A stretch of DNA of 64,000 bases from Streptomyces curacoi (GCF_001513975.1 NZ_KQ947994.1:1-64000), one strand, 5' to 3'; numbered from the stretch's first letter, positions 41,778-49,975 are shown. The notes: generated by a model from the sequence alone, not told the origin. A program made the numbers and translations.

Positions 41778-43112
41778 GTGCCGCGTCAGTTCCCCCTGCT
41801 CCCCGGGATGGGTTGGCTGCGGGACCGGCCCCGACTGCGCAGCACCGCCGCGGTGTTCACCACGATGTCGGCACTCGCCGCGACCTCCCTGATCGCCGGC
41901 CCCTCGGTCGCCGAGCCGTTCGACGCCGCCGCCTGCGCCCTGGAGCGCACCGAGGCGCACCACTCCGAGGGGCTGGACACCTGGAACGCCGCCTATCCGC
42001 GCCCGACCCGTGAACTCGACGCGGTGATGGTGTTCCTGTCCTTCCCGGACTCGGCCCCCCAGACGACGCCCGCCGAACTGACGGCCGACCACTTCCCGGC
42101 GACCACCCGCTTCTTCGAACGCGCCTCCTACGGCAGATTCACCCTGCGCCCGCATCCGCTGCGGCACTGGCTCCGGATGCCGCGGCCGTCGACGGCGTAC
42201 GCCATACAGCGCGACTGGCGCGCCGCCGACCGGGCGACCTATCTGCGTGACGCGCTCGCCGTGGCGGACCGGGACGTCGACTTCTCGCGCTACGACATCG
42301 TCTACTTCGTCGCCGACCCGGACGCGCCCGGCGTCGACTCGGACGCCACGAAGGTCGTCAACCTGGACGCCCCGCTGCGGGCCGACGGCACGGAGATCCG
42401 GCGCGTCGTCACGGTGTTCGAGAACCATCCGCCGGACCGGCTGGTGCTCGCGCACGAGACCGGCCATGTCTTCGACCTGCCGGACCTGTACCACCGTCCG
42501 GTGGACGGCAAGGGCGACTGGGACACCTATGTCGGCGACTGGGACCTGATGGGCAGCCAGTTCGGGATGGCCCCCGATCTGTTCGGCTGGCACAAGTGGA
42601 AGCTGGGATGGCTGGAGTCGCGGCAGGTGGTGTGCGTGCAGGGGAAGGGGGCACGGCCCGCGCGGCTGACGCTGGAGCCGCTGTCGGCGGGGCCGGGCAA
42701 CCCGGTGGAGACGGGTGCGGCGGGGGCGCCCGGCGCGCTCGGGGCGCTCGGCGCCGTACCGGGCTTCGGGCTGGGCAACGGCATCAAGCTCGCCGTCGTC
42801 CGCACCGGCCCCGAGAGCGCCCTCGCCTTCGAGGTGCGCGGTCCGGTGGGCAACGACGCGCAGATCTGCCGGCAGGGCGTGCTGGTGTACCGGGTGCGCA
42901 GCCGGACCGAGTCCGGGGGCGGGCCGGTCGAGGTGATCGACGCCCACCCGCGCACCGAGGCCTGCTGGGAGGAGTCGGTGTATCCGCCGCTCGCGGACGC
43001 CCCGGTCGGGTTGGGGGAGAGCTTCACGGTGCCGGGGGAGGGCGTGCGGGTGGAGGTGGAGGGGCGCACGCCTGCGGGGGCGTGGACCGTGAAGATCGCG
43101 GCCATGGGATAG
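41778..43112 (+). CDS. Secreted M6-type metalloprotease
   Basis: 444 residues. An N-terminal hydrophobic segment (~23-45) acts as signal or anchor. The zinc site HETGH (His226, Glu227, His230) is followed by DLPDLYH, as in M6/immune-inhibitor-A-like gluzincin or metzincin proteases. Preceding strands (AVMVFLSFPD, FFERASYGRFTL) match the family. The C-terminal ~190 residues form a beta-rich region with two cysteines that may be a binding domain. GTG 41778 with GGAGG is chosen over GTG 41748. Divergent from cdgA; followed by a tRNA terminator on the other strand. Confidence 0.8.
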   Translation: MPRQFPLLPGMGWLRDRPRLRSTAAVFTTMSALAATSLIAGPSVAEPFDAAACALERTEAHHSEGLDTWNAAYPRPTRELDAVMVFLSFPDSAPQTTPAELTADHFPATTRFFERASYGRFTLRPHPLRHWLRMPRPSTAYAIQRDWRAADRATYLRDALAVADRDVDFSRYDIVYFVADPDAPGVDSDATKVVNLDAPLRADGTEIRRVVTVFENHPPDRLVLAHETGHVFDLPDLYHRPVDGKGDWDTYVGDWDLMGSQFGMAPDLFGWHKWKLGWLESRQVVCVQGKGARPARLTLEPLSAGPGNPVETGAAGAPGALGALGAVPGFGLGNGIKLAVVRTGPESALAFEVRGPVGNDAQICRQGVLVYRVRSRTESGGGPVEVIDAHPRTEACWEESVYPPLADAPVGLGESFTVPGEGVRVEVEGRTPAGAWTVKIAAMG

Positions 43113-43187
43113 CGCCCGCGCCGGATGGAGGGGCGCGGGAGGGAGGAGCGGTGCGCCGGTGGGCAGCATTACGCCGGGGCGCATGCG

Positions 43188-43217
43188 AAAAGCCCCTCGC
43201 TACCACGAGGGGCTTTC
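43188..43217. terminator. Terminator of tRNA-Lys copy 3
   Basis: 11-bp perfect stem aaagcccctcg / cgaggggcttt with a short loop, preceded on the minus strand by the tRNA 3' end 9 bp away and followed by A/T-rich bases. It differs in sequence from the terminators of the other two tRNA-Lys copies. Confidence 0.85.
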
Positions 43218-43225
43218 ACTGTCTG

Positions 43226-43299
43226 TGCGCCGCCAGGGACTCGAACCCCGGACCCGCTGATTAAGAGTCAGCTGCTCTAACCAACTGAGCTAGCGGCGC
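43226..43299 (-). tRNA. tRNA-Lys (anticodon CTT), copy 3
   Basis: 74 nt, identical to copies 1 and 2. Its 5' end overlaps the stop codon of the protein gene upstream on the same strand (43290-43937): the TAG of that gene lies within GCGCCGCTAGC. Expression may need processing from a joint transcript. Confidence 0.97.
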
Positions 43300-43937
43300 C
43301 TGCTGACGTCGTAGACCTTAGCACCCTGATCGGCGTGGGGAAAAATCGATATCCGAACGGCCGCGCGAGCCGCCCGCACGGCCGCCCAGAGCAGCACCTG
43401 CGGGCCCGGCAACCAGGGATTACGGGTGTCCGGGGCGACCACCCAGCGGGCCCCGCCGGGGGTGGCCCGCGTCCCGTCGGGGCCGGCTGAAGATGTCCGG
43501 TCCGCCGAGGGCGTCGGGGCGGGGACGGTCACCGCGTCGCCGGTGCCGTGGCACAGGAGCGGCGGGATGCCGTCGGTGCGGCCGACCTCCTCCCAGCGCA
43601 GGAGGGAGGGCAGTCGCTGGGCGGTGCCCGGTGCGGCGAACATCAGCATCCGCCCGCGAAAGACGGCCACGGGTCCCGAGCCCGGGCCCTCGTCCCACAG
43701 TCGGTCCAGCATCCGGCGGCCGAAGAGCGCGGGGGCGCTGACGATGTCGAACACGGAGCCGCAGGGCAGGACCACCGGGGCGAGCGGGCGTTCCGCCCAG
43801 AGGGCGAGCATGCTGCGCGGATACGTTCCTGCCGAGGCGAGCCACGCGGCTCCCTCGGCGGTGACGCCGGAGACGGCGGTGGTGGCCTCGGCCGCGTCGA
43901 AGGGGCCGGAGATGAGTTCGTCCCGTGTGCTGCTCAT
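43290..43937 (-). CDS. Streptomyces hypothetical protein, possibly primase/polymerase-like
   Basis: 215 residues. The pattern EGAAWLASAGTYPRSMLALW, VLPCGSVFDIVSAPALFGRRMLDRLW and GSGPVAVFRGRMLMFAAPGTAQRLPSLLRW matches a family often labelled bifunctional DNA primase/polymerase N-terminal-like in Streptomyces, but I see no clear catalytic acidic triad, so enzymatic activity is doubtful. The C-terminus (GAKVYDVSRRR) is conserved in memory of relatives. The stop codon is provided by the tRNA-Lys 5' region. A palindrome lies ~92 bp upstream. Confidence 0.68.
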   Translation of the reverse strand: MSSTRDELISGPFDAAEATTAVSGVTAEGAAWLASAGTYPRSMLALWAERPLAPVVLPCGSVFDIVSAPALFGRRMLDRLWDEGPGSGPVAVFRGRMLMFAAPGTAQRLPSLLRWEEVGRTDGIPPLLCHGTGDAVTVPAPTPSADRTSSAGPDGTRATPGGARWVVAPDTRNPWLPGPQVLLWAAVRAARAAVRISIFPHADQGAKVYDVSRRR

Positions 43938-44028
43938 GTCTCACAGATCTACCGGGTGTGAGTGAGCGGTCTCGCAGAGTTGCCGAATGTCGGGACAGGG
44001 GAGGGCGGGAGCGGGTATCTTGCCCGCC

Positions 44029-44040
44029 TGGCATATGCCA
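44029..44040. promoter_or_regulatory. Perfect palindrome TGGCATATGCCA, second copy
   Basis: Identical to 30027-30038; followed by another catatg. It lies in the 112-bp gap upstream of the 43290-43937 gene and just beyond the stop of the 44050-44415 gene. Confidence 0.5.
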
Positions 44041-44049
44041 TATGGGTGC

Positions 44050-44415
44050 TCAGACCGGGTCGACGTGCCCCGGCCCCTCGACGCCCCGCATGAGATCCCT
44101 GCCGAACTCCACCATCTTCTTGGCGTAGTCCTCGGTCCACTCGGCCCGCGCGGCGATGTCGGCGGGCGTCAGCCGGTCGAACCGCCGGGGGTCCGCCAGC
44201 TGGGCCGCCGCGATGGCCTGGAACTCCACGGCACGGTCCGTCGCCGCCCGGAACGCCTGCGTCAGCTCGGTCGCCCGCGCCAGCAGCGCCCGCGGGTCGT
44301 CGATCGACTCCAGATCGAAGAAGTGCTCAGGGTCGGAGGCCACCTGCGCGGGCTCGAAGAGCAGGGGCGCGGGGCGTAGCCGCGGTTCGTGCCGACGCGG
44401 CGTGGGCTCCGCCAT
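44050..44415 (-). CDS. Small Streptomyces hypothetical protein
   Basis: 121 residues, soluble, mostly helical: ALLARATELTQAFRAATDRAVEFQAIAAAQLADPRRFDRL and EWTEDYAKKMVEFGRDLMRG. No motif recognised. GGAGGAGAAG precedes ATG 44415, which excludes the longer frame to 44643 running through repeats. Confidence 0.65.
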   Translation of the reverse strand: MAEPTPRRHEPRLRPAPLLFEPAQVASDPEHFFDLESIDDPRALLARATELTQAFRAATDRAVEFQAIAAAQLADPRRFDRLTPADIAARAEWTEDYAKKMVEFGRDLMRGVEGPGHVDPV

Positions 44416-44523
44416 GTCTTCTCCTCCTCGTACGTCACCGATGTCATAGGCCACCGGCGACCGCCTGTGGACCGATCCACCGTCCATTGTCCCGCGCCCG
44501 CGCAAGTGGGCGTGCGGCGCAGG

Positions 44524-44970
44524 CCATCGGGGCTGTGTTCCTTGGGGTGTGCTGCTCCGCTCACGGCCGCCACCCCACCCGGTGCTCCGCCAGCCGTGCC
44601 AGCACCGCGTGATTTGCCTCCCAGCCATCCGGGCTGTGTTCATTGGCCGCCTCCGGCGGCCGGCCGGACTCCGTCCGGTGGATGAGGGTGTGAGGGGGGC
44701 CGCTGATTTCGTGGCGTGCTGCTCCGCTCACGGCCGCCATCCCACCCGGTGCTCGGCGAGTCGTGCCAGCACCGCGTGATTTGCCTCCCAGCCATCCGGG
44801 CTGTGTTCATTGGCCGCCTCCGGCGGCCGGCCGGACTCCGTCCGGTGGATGAGGGTGTGAGGGGGGCCGCTGATTTCGTGGCGTGCTGCTCCGCTCACGG
44901 CCGCCATCCCACCCGGTGCTCCGCCAGCCGTGCCAGCACCGCGTGGTTCGCCTCCCAGCCATCCGGGAAC
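44524..44970. repeat. 167-bp tandem repeat derived from the 3' end of the helicase gene
   Basis: Units begin at 44551, 44718 and 44885, exactly 167 bp apart, nearly identical. The third runs into the true 3' end of the helicase gene (stop at 44895), so the duplicated unit holds the last ~25 codons of the helicase plus ~90 bp downstream. A fragment at 44524-44547 looks like the remains of another unit. The pieces keep DGWEANHAVLARLAEHRVGWRP-type codons without a start. With 44416-44523, which appears empty, this fills the whole interval between genes. Confidence 0.88.
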
Positions 44971-46250
44971 TTCACGACCGTCCCCAGCTGCACCGGCTCT
45001 GTCGACGGATAGTCGTCCAGCAGTTCGCTCACCCCTGCCCGGCACACCACGATGCACGCGTGGCGGTGGCGGGAGGCGAGGACGCACAGGCGGCCCGTCT
45101 CCAGGTGGAAGGCGGTGGCGTCGGGGCGGCCGGAGAGGGGGTGGAGGACCACCGTCACGTCGTACTCGCGGCCCTGCAGGCGGTTCGCCGTGTCGACGGT
45201 GACGTCTGTCACCCCCAGCTCGGCCAGCGCCGCCCGGACCGCCGCCGCCTGGTCCCGGTGGGCCGTGCCGACCGCGATCCGGTCGGCGGTGAGGGGCGCG
45301 GGATCGGGTGAGCGTTCCGATGTCGCCGCGCCGCCCCGGTCCAGGAGGCGCCGTACGACCGTCGCCACCGCCCGTACTGCCTCGGGGTCGGTGCGCGGGG
45401 TGTGCCGCGCGGGCAGCTCCAGCAGGCCCCAGCCCGACTCCGCCGCCTCGTCGATCACCCGGTCGGGGCCCGAGCCGTCCGACGGGACCGCGAAGGAGAG
45501 GCGACGGTCGCCGTGGTCCGTGCCGCTGCGGAACGGCGTGTACGGGTAGAAGGCGGCGGAGACGAGGGGTGCGGCGGACGCCGGGAGGCGCCAGGAGACC
45601 GGCAGGCGGTGCTGGGGCAGATCGGGGTTGTGGGCGAGGAGGGTGCTGACGGCCGAGGCCGAGGGGTCGTACGACAGGCCCGCCCACTGCTCGCTGCCGA
45701 CGATGGAGAAGGGATCCAGCTGGCCCGGGTCGCCGACGAACAGTGCCCGCTCGAAGAGTCCGGCCACCGCGAGCAGCGAGTCCGAGCGCATCTGGTACGC
45801 CTCGTCGACGATCGCGTGCCGCCACGGCTCGTCGACCTTGACGTGCGCCCACTTGGCCGCCGTGGAGATGACCACCGAGAGACCGGTCAGCTCCGCCGCC
45901 TTCGCCGACTTGCGTACGTTCGGCAGGTCGTCCAGCGCCTTGTCGTACGGGTCGGCGTCGCTGCTGTGCAGCCGGCCCACCGGCAGCTCGGGGCTCTTCT
46001 CGGCGAGCCTCAGCACCAGGTCGTCGACCTGGGCGTTGGTCTGCGCGACGACCATCAACGGCCGTCCGGCCTCGGCGAGTTCCAGCGCCGCGCGGACGAC
46101 GAGCGTGGACTTGCCGGCGCCGGGCGGGGAGTCGACGACGACACCGCGGCGCGTGCCGTGCAGGGTGTCGGCGAGGATCGCGTCGGTGGCCCGCGCCGCC
46201 GCCGCACCGGGGTCTAGGGCCGCCGCACCGGGGTCTAGGGCGGCGGTCAC
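44895..46250 (-). CDS. Superfamily 1 DNA2/UvrD-like helicase of a nuclease-helicase operon
   Basis: 451 residues. Walker A PPGAGKST (42-49), a motif Ia AQTNAQVDDL, DEAYQM (motif II), GDPGQLDPF (motif III), SWRLP (motif IV-like), NRLQGREYDVTVV (motif V) and LASRHRHACIVV (motif VI) define an SF1 helicase of the Upf1/Dna2 type. GTG 46250 overlaps the stop of the 534-residue protein, which in turn overlaps the nuclease gene: one operon of nuclease, unknown, helicase. A small duplication doubles LDPGAA at the N-terminus. The 3' end has been copied in tandem downstream. Confidence 0.85.
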   Translation of the reverse strand: MTAALDPGAAALDPGAAAARATDAILADTLHGTRRGVVVDSPPGAGKSTLVVRAALELAEAGRPLMVVAQTNAQVDDLVLRLAEKSPELPVGRLHSSDADPYDKALDDLPNVRKSAKAAELTGLSVVISTAAKWAHVKVDEPWRHAIVDEAYQMRSDSLLAVAGLFERALFVGDPGQLDPFSIVGSEQWAGLSYDPSASAVSTLLAHNPDLPQHRLPVSWRLPASAAPLVSAAFYPYTPFRSGTDHGDRRLSFAVPSDGSGPDRVIDEAAESGWGLLELPARHTPRTDPEAVRAVATVVRRLLDRGGAATSERSPDPAPLTADRIAVGTAHRDQAAAVRAALAELGVTDVTVDTANRLQGREYDVTVVLHPLSGRPDATAFHLETGRLCVLASRHRHACIVVCRAGVSELLDDYPSTEPVQLGTVVKFPDGWEANHAVLARLAEHRVGWRP

Positions 46251-47851
46251 AGCACGTCCTCCTCGGTCATCGGGTCGGCGGCCTCGGACACCTGCTCCCC
46301 GGGCGGCCCGCCGTGCGTCCAGGGTGTCTGCTCCGGGTCGGGCAGCTTCGCCCCGCCCCGCTGCTCGTGCTCGAACAGGGTGAAGCAGACCAGGTCGCCC
46401 TTCTCGGGCACCGACCCTTCCTCCGGTTCCTTGCCGCGCCCCATCTTGTCGAGCACCCGCAGCACGATCAGGGCGCCGTCTTCACCGGGAGCCTCGCCGT
46501 ACCCCACGAACTCCGCCGACTGGGGCTTCTCGCCCAGCGACCGGAACACCTTGGTCCTCTCACCCAGCTGCGGACGGTCGTCCGTGCGGACGGTGACCAG
46601 CGGGCGCGGACTCGGCCGCTTGCCCTCGCTGTACGCCATGACGACCTCGGTGACCTCACCGGCGAACGCCTCCCCGGCCAGCCGCCGCCCCGCCATCACC
46701 AGCGGGTCGTCGAGCGCCTCCTGGGCCTCCAGCCGGGCCTGCTCGCGCTCGCGTGCGGCGAGCTTGTTCGCGGCGGTGACCGCGTCGTCGCGGCGCGGCT
46801 GCGGGGGCTCGCCGGCGAGGACGCGGTCGCGGTGGCCGGTGAAGGACCAGCGGTCGCGGGTCCAGCGCTCCTCGGCCCGCGCGGCCTCGGGCAGCGCCCG
46901 CAGCAGGTCCAGGCCGCGCCAGACCGCGTCCCAGGTCGGCCGGGTCCGGCTCTCGACGAGGGCGCGGATCTCCCGCTCGGCGGCGGTGAGGTCACCGAGC
47001 CGGTCGTCGGCCTCCAGGCCGTCCTCGGCGGCGGCGAGGGCGGTACGGGCGCGGTCGTAGCGCTCGATGGCGGGGGCGAGCAGCTTGTTGTCGAACGCCG
47101 GGTCGGTGGCGGGACCGGCCGCGGGGCAGAGCAACTGGCCCTGCGCGTCCCGCGCGAGCTCCGCTCTCAGTGCCGCCTCGGCGCCGGTCGCACCGTCCGG
47201 CGGGTCGATCCAGGCGAGCAGCGCGCCCAGGTGCTGGTCCTCCAGGGTGGACTGGCCGGTCGCCCAGTGCCGGGCCAGTACGTCCGTCATGGCCAGCAGC
47301 AGCGAGGAGCCGGGCACCCGGGCCCGCTCGCCGAAGTGGGTCAGCCACCGGCCGAGCAGCGGCACGCGCGGGGGCGCGGGGTAGGGCGCCTCCGGGTCCT
47401 GTTCCGCCGTACGCCTGAAGCGCATGGACCGGCCCAGCAGCCGTACGAAGTCGATGCCCGCCCGGCTCGGCACGATCACCTGCGGGGCGTTTGCGCACAG
47501 CTCCACCTCGACCTTGACCCGCTTGCCGGTCTCCGGGTCGGTCTCGTTGCGCTCGGCCGCCTCGACGTCGGCGGCGTAGGTGTCGACGTACGGCAGGACG
47601 AGGTCCGCCAGCTCGGCCAGGAACGCGAACCTGAGGTCGCGGTCGCGTGGTTGGGGGACCACCAGCAGGTGCGGGGCGTCCCGGTCCGTGCCGACCAGCG
47701 CGCCGAGCGGGGCGCCCGCCTCACCGGCGGTGGTCAGGGGCACGAAGACCAGGGGGCGGTCGGACAGGTGCCGGTGGCGGACGGTCGCGGTGGGCTGGGC
47801 GCGGCCGGTGCTGACGGCTTCGAGACGGGCCAGGGTGGAGATCAGTGACAC
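46247..47851 (-). CDS. Unknown 534-residue middle protein of nuclease-helicase operon
   Basis: No recognised domain. The N-terminal ~180 residues are mixed alpha/beta (PLVFVPLTTAGEAGAPLGALVGTD, HLLVVPQPRDRDLRFAFLAELADLVLPYVD); the middle is helical and rich in Glu/Arg (~230-400); the C-terminal third holds a beta-rich segment (GEVTEVVMAYSEG, SPRPLVTVRTDDRP, EDGALIVLRVLDKMGRG). No membrane segment or signal. GTG 47851 overlaps the stop of the nuclease (47842); the helicase start overlaps its own stop. Tight coupling suggests it bridges or regulates nuclease and helicase. Confidence 0.78.
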   Translation of the reverse strand: MSLISTLARLEAVSTGRAQPTATVRHRHLSDRPLVFVPLTTAGEAGAPLGALVGTDRDAPHLLVVPQPRDRDLRFAFLAELADLVLPYVDTYAADVEAAERNETDPETGKRVKVEVELCANAPQVIVPSRAGIDFVRLLGRSMRFRRTAEQDPEAPYPAPPRVPLLGRWLTHFGERARVPGSSLLLAMTDVLARHWATGQSTLEDQHLGALLAWIDPPDGATGAEAALRAELARDAQGQLLCPAAGPATDPAFDNKLLAPAIERYDRARTALAAAEDGLEADDRLGDLTAAEREIRALVESRTRPTWDAVWRGLDLLRALPEAARAEERWTRDRWSFTGHRDRVLAGEPPQPRRDDAVTAANKLAAREREQARLEAQEALDDPLVMAGRRLAGEAFAGEVTEVVMAYSEGKRPSPRPLVTVRTDDRPQLGERTKVFRSLGEKPQSAEFVGYGEAPGEDGALIVLRVLDKMGRGKEPEEGSVPEKGDLVCFTLFEHEQRGGAKLPDPEQTPWTHGGPPGEQVSEAADPMTEEDVL

Positions 47852-48999
47852 GGGACCGCCACCGCCTCTTCGCCGCGGGCCGGGGAGTCCTGGCCGAGGG
47901 CCTCCGCGCGCAGCCGCGCCGCCCTGCGCAGGGCCGCCACCGCCGGGTCGTCCGGGTCGCCGGACTCGCCGCGGGCCGCCGACAGGACGTCCTCGACCGT
48001 GCTCAGCCCGCCCAGCTCGGCCCGCACCGAGCGGCCCAGCGACGTCACGGCGCCGGACGCGCGGGAGCGGGCGCGGCAGTGGAAGGCCAGCTCGCAGGCG
48101 GACAGGCACTCGGGCGCGTAGGCCGCCGGGACGGACTCGACGGCGGCCGTCAGGTCGGCGGCGGGCAGGTCGGGCGAGAAGCAGGTGCCGGCGGGGAGCG
48201 TGTCGGCGATGTCCTCGATGCGGGTGAGGCGGGCCAGCTGGCGGGCGGTCACCGCGCGCTGCTTGCGGACGTCGACGGCCGAGGCGGTGGGGAGGTTGGA
48301 GAAGTCCTTGGGGCACACCAACAGGACCCGGTGGCGGACGCGCGGGGCGGGATCGAGCCGCGCGGCGACCTGCTCCAGCGCCAGCACGTACACCGCCGCC
48401 TGCCGGGCGGCCGCGCCGACCTTCGCCGGGTCCGCCGAGCCGTCCAGCATCGGGAAGGACTTGATCTCCACGACCGTCCAGCTGCCGTCCGGGTGCACGA
48501 CGACCGCGTCCGGCTCCAGGAAGGCGGGCGAGCCGGCGACGTCCAGCGCGAGCATCGGGTGGTCGAGCAGCGTCCACTCGCCGCGGGCGTCGGTGGCCTC
48601 GCGCAGCGCCAGCGCCGTACGGGCCGTGCGGCCCTCGGGGCCGGTCGCGGTGAGCTCGGGCACGCGCGCGTGGGCGGGGGGTTCGGCGGCGCGGTCCAGT
48701 CTCTCGTGCACCAGGCGCAGCAGCTCCGCGCCACCGTCGGCCTTGACCTTGGCCTCGAAGGCGTTACCGCGGGTGAGGGCGAACTGCGACTGCCCGAAGG
48801 CCGAAGGCGCGCCCAGCGCGCTCGCCAGCGCCGCCTTGTTCACCCCGGCGCCGTCCAGGATCGCGCGCCGCTTGCAGCCCGGGTTGGCGGCGAGGGCGGC
48901 CAGGGCGCGCGCGTCCAGCGCCTTGGCCGGTACGTCGGGCCCGCGCAGCTCAGCGAGCCGGTGCCGGAGCGCCGTCCCCCGCGTCCTGGGGTGCGGCAC
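47842..48999 (-). CDS. RecB/Cas4-type iron-sulfur PD-(D/E)XK nuclease
   Basis: 385 residues from GTG 48999. Nuclease motifs: an early Glu82 (GNAFEAKV), Asp164 (LEPDAVVV), Glu178-x-Lys180 (VVEIKSF) and the RecB-type QxxxY (Gln200, Tyr204). A Cas4/AddB-like iron staple is visible: Cys42 near the N-terminus and Cys298-x3-Cys302-x5-Cys308 at the C-terminus. It should cut or resect DNA ends next to its helicase. The start is uncertain: GTG 49053, GTG 49077 and TTG 49083 are in frame; GTG 48999 has GGAG 10 nt upstream and minimises overlap with the PAP2 gene (50 bp). Confidence 0.85.
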   Translation of the reverse strand: MPHPRTRGTALRHRLAELRGPDVPAKALDARALAALAANPGCKRRAILDGAGVNKAALASALGAPSAFGQSQFALTRGNAFEAKVKADGGAELLRLVHERLDRAAEPPAHARVPELTATGPEGRTARTALALREATDARGEWTLLDHPMLALDVAGSPAFLEPDAVVVHPDGSWTVVEIKSFPMLDGSADPAKVGAAARQAAVYVLALEQVAARLDPAPRVRHRVLLVCPKDFSNLPTASAVDVRKQRAVTARQLARLTRIEDIADTLPAGTCFSPDLPAADLTAAVESVPAAYAPECLSACELAFHCRARSRASGAVTSLGRSVRAELGGLSTVEDVLSAARGESGDPDDPAVAALRRAARLRAEALGQDSPARGEEAVAVPCH

Positions 49000-49975
49000 T
49001 CGGCTCGGCTCCGGATCCGAACCGGGATTCGCGCTGCCGTGGAATTCGCTCACCCGCGGAAGTCTGGCATCCGCCACTGACAATTGAGGAAGAAGCGTCG
49101 GCGGAGCCCACCGGGACGGGGGCGCCGGAGACCGCGGTGACGGCCCCGCCCGAGGCGGCCGTGCCCGTGCCGCCGGTGGCCGTCGCCACCGGCGCGACCT
49201 CCGCCCCGAACCTGGCCCGGACCCGGTCCGCGGTCCGCAGGACGTACGGCGTCAGCAGCAGCCCGACACCCATCACGGCGGCGCCCGCGACGGCGTCGAG
49301 GAAGTAGTGGTTGGCGGTGCCCATCACCACGATCGTGGTGATCAGGGGGTAGGCGACGGCCGCGGTCTTCGCGAGCCGCGTCCCGCCGTACCGCCACAGC
49401 ATCACTCCGCACCACAGCGCCCAGCCGACGTGCAGGCTCGGCATGGCCGCGTACTGGTTCGTCATCCCGCCCAGGCCCCGGGGCGCGCTCGCCTCGCCGC
49501 CCCACCAGCCGTAGGAGCTGTAGTGCGCCATCGTGTCCACGAAGCCGTAGCCCGCGGCCAGCAGCCGGGGCGGGCAGGTGGGCAGCAGGGTGAAGCCGAT
49601 CAGCCCGATGAAGGTCGACGTCATCAGCCAGGTGCGGGCCGCGCGGTAGCGCACCGTGCGGGACCGGAAGATCCAGACCAGCAGCGCGGGCGTGACGAGG
49701 TAGTGCAGCGACGCGTACCAGAAGTCGGCCGGGACGCCGATCAGGGGCTCGCGGGTGAAGAGGCGGTTGAGAGGGTGCTCCGCGTTGAGATACAGCGCCT
49801 TCTCGATGTCCAGGATCGCCACGCCGTGGTCGACGGCGGTGCCGACATCGCCGCGGGCGAGGAGCCGGCCCGCCGAGTAGCAGGCGTAGACCAGCAGGAT
49901 CAGCGGCAGCTCGGTCCACCAGCGCAGGCGGGTCCGGGGCGTCGCCTCCACGCCAGCTGTCTCGGCGTGCGGCAT
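48950..49975 (-). CDS. PAP2-superfamily membrane phosphatase / inositolphosphotransferase-like
   Basis: 341 residues, about six membrane helices. Motifs TCPPRL, PSLHVGWAL and ANHYFLDAVAG match the PAP2_3 branch related to inositolphosphoryl transferases, so a lipid phosphatase or phosphotransfer role is expected. The last ~80 residues are a Ala/Ser/Gly-rich hydrophilic tail whose final part overlaps the nuclease gene start. GGGGGAGG supports ATG 49975; the frame is open far upstream but not coding. Confidence 0.85.
   Translation of the reverse strand: MPHAETAGVEATPRTRLRWWTELPLILLVYACYSAGRLLARGDVGTAVDHGVAILDIEKALYLNAEHPLNRLFTREPLIGVPADFWYASLHYLVTPALLVWIFRSRTVRYRAARTWLMTSTFIGLIGFTLLPTCPPRLLAAGYGFVDTMAHYSSYGWWGGEASAPRGLGGMTNQYAAMPSLHVGWALWCGVMLWRYGGTRLAKTAAVAYPLITTIVVMGTANHYFLDAVAGAAVMGVGLLLTPYVLRTADRVRARFGAEVAPVATATGGTGTAASGGAVTAVSGAPVPVGSADASSSIVSGGCQTSAGERIPRQRESRFGSGAEPSAAPQDAGDGAPAPAR

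Noticed and set aside
46247..48577. Long 776-residue frame for the middle gene of the nuclease-helicase operon
   Set aside because: The upstream part is antisense-free but lies in a shifted frame over the nuclease gene with Arg/Gly/Pro-rich composition; GTG 47851 gives clean overlap and protein-like sequence.
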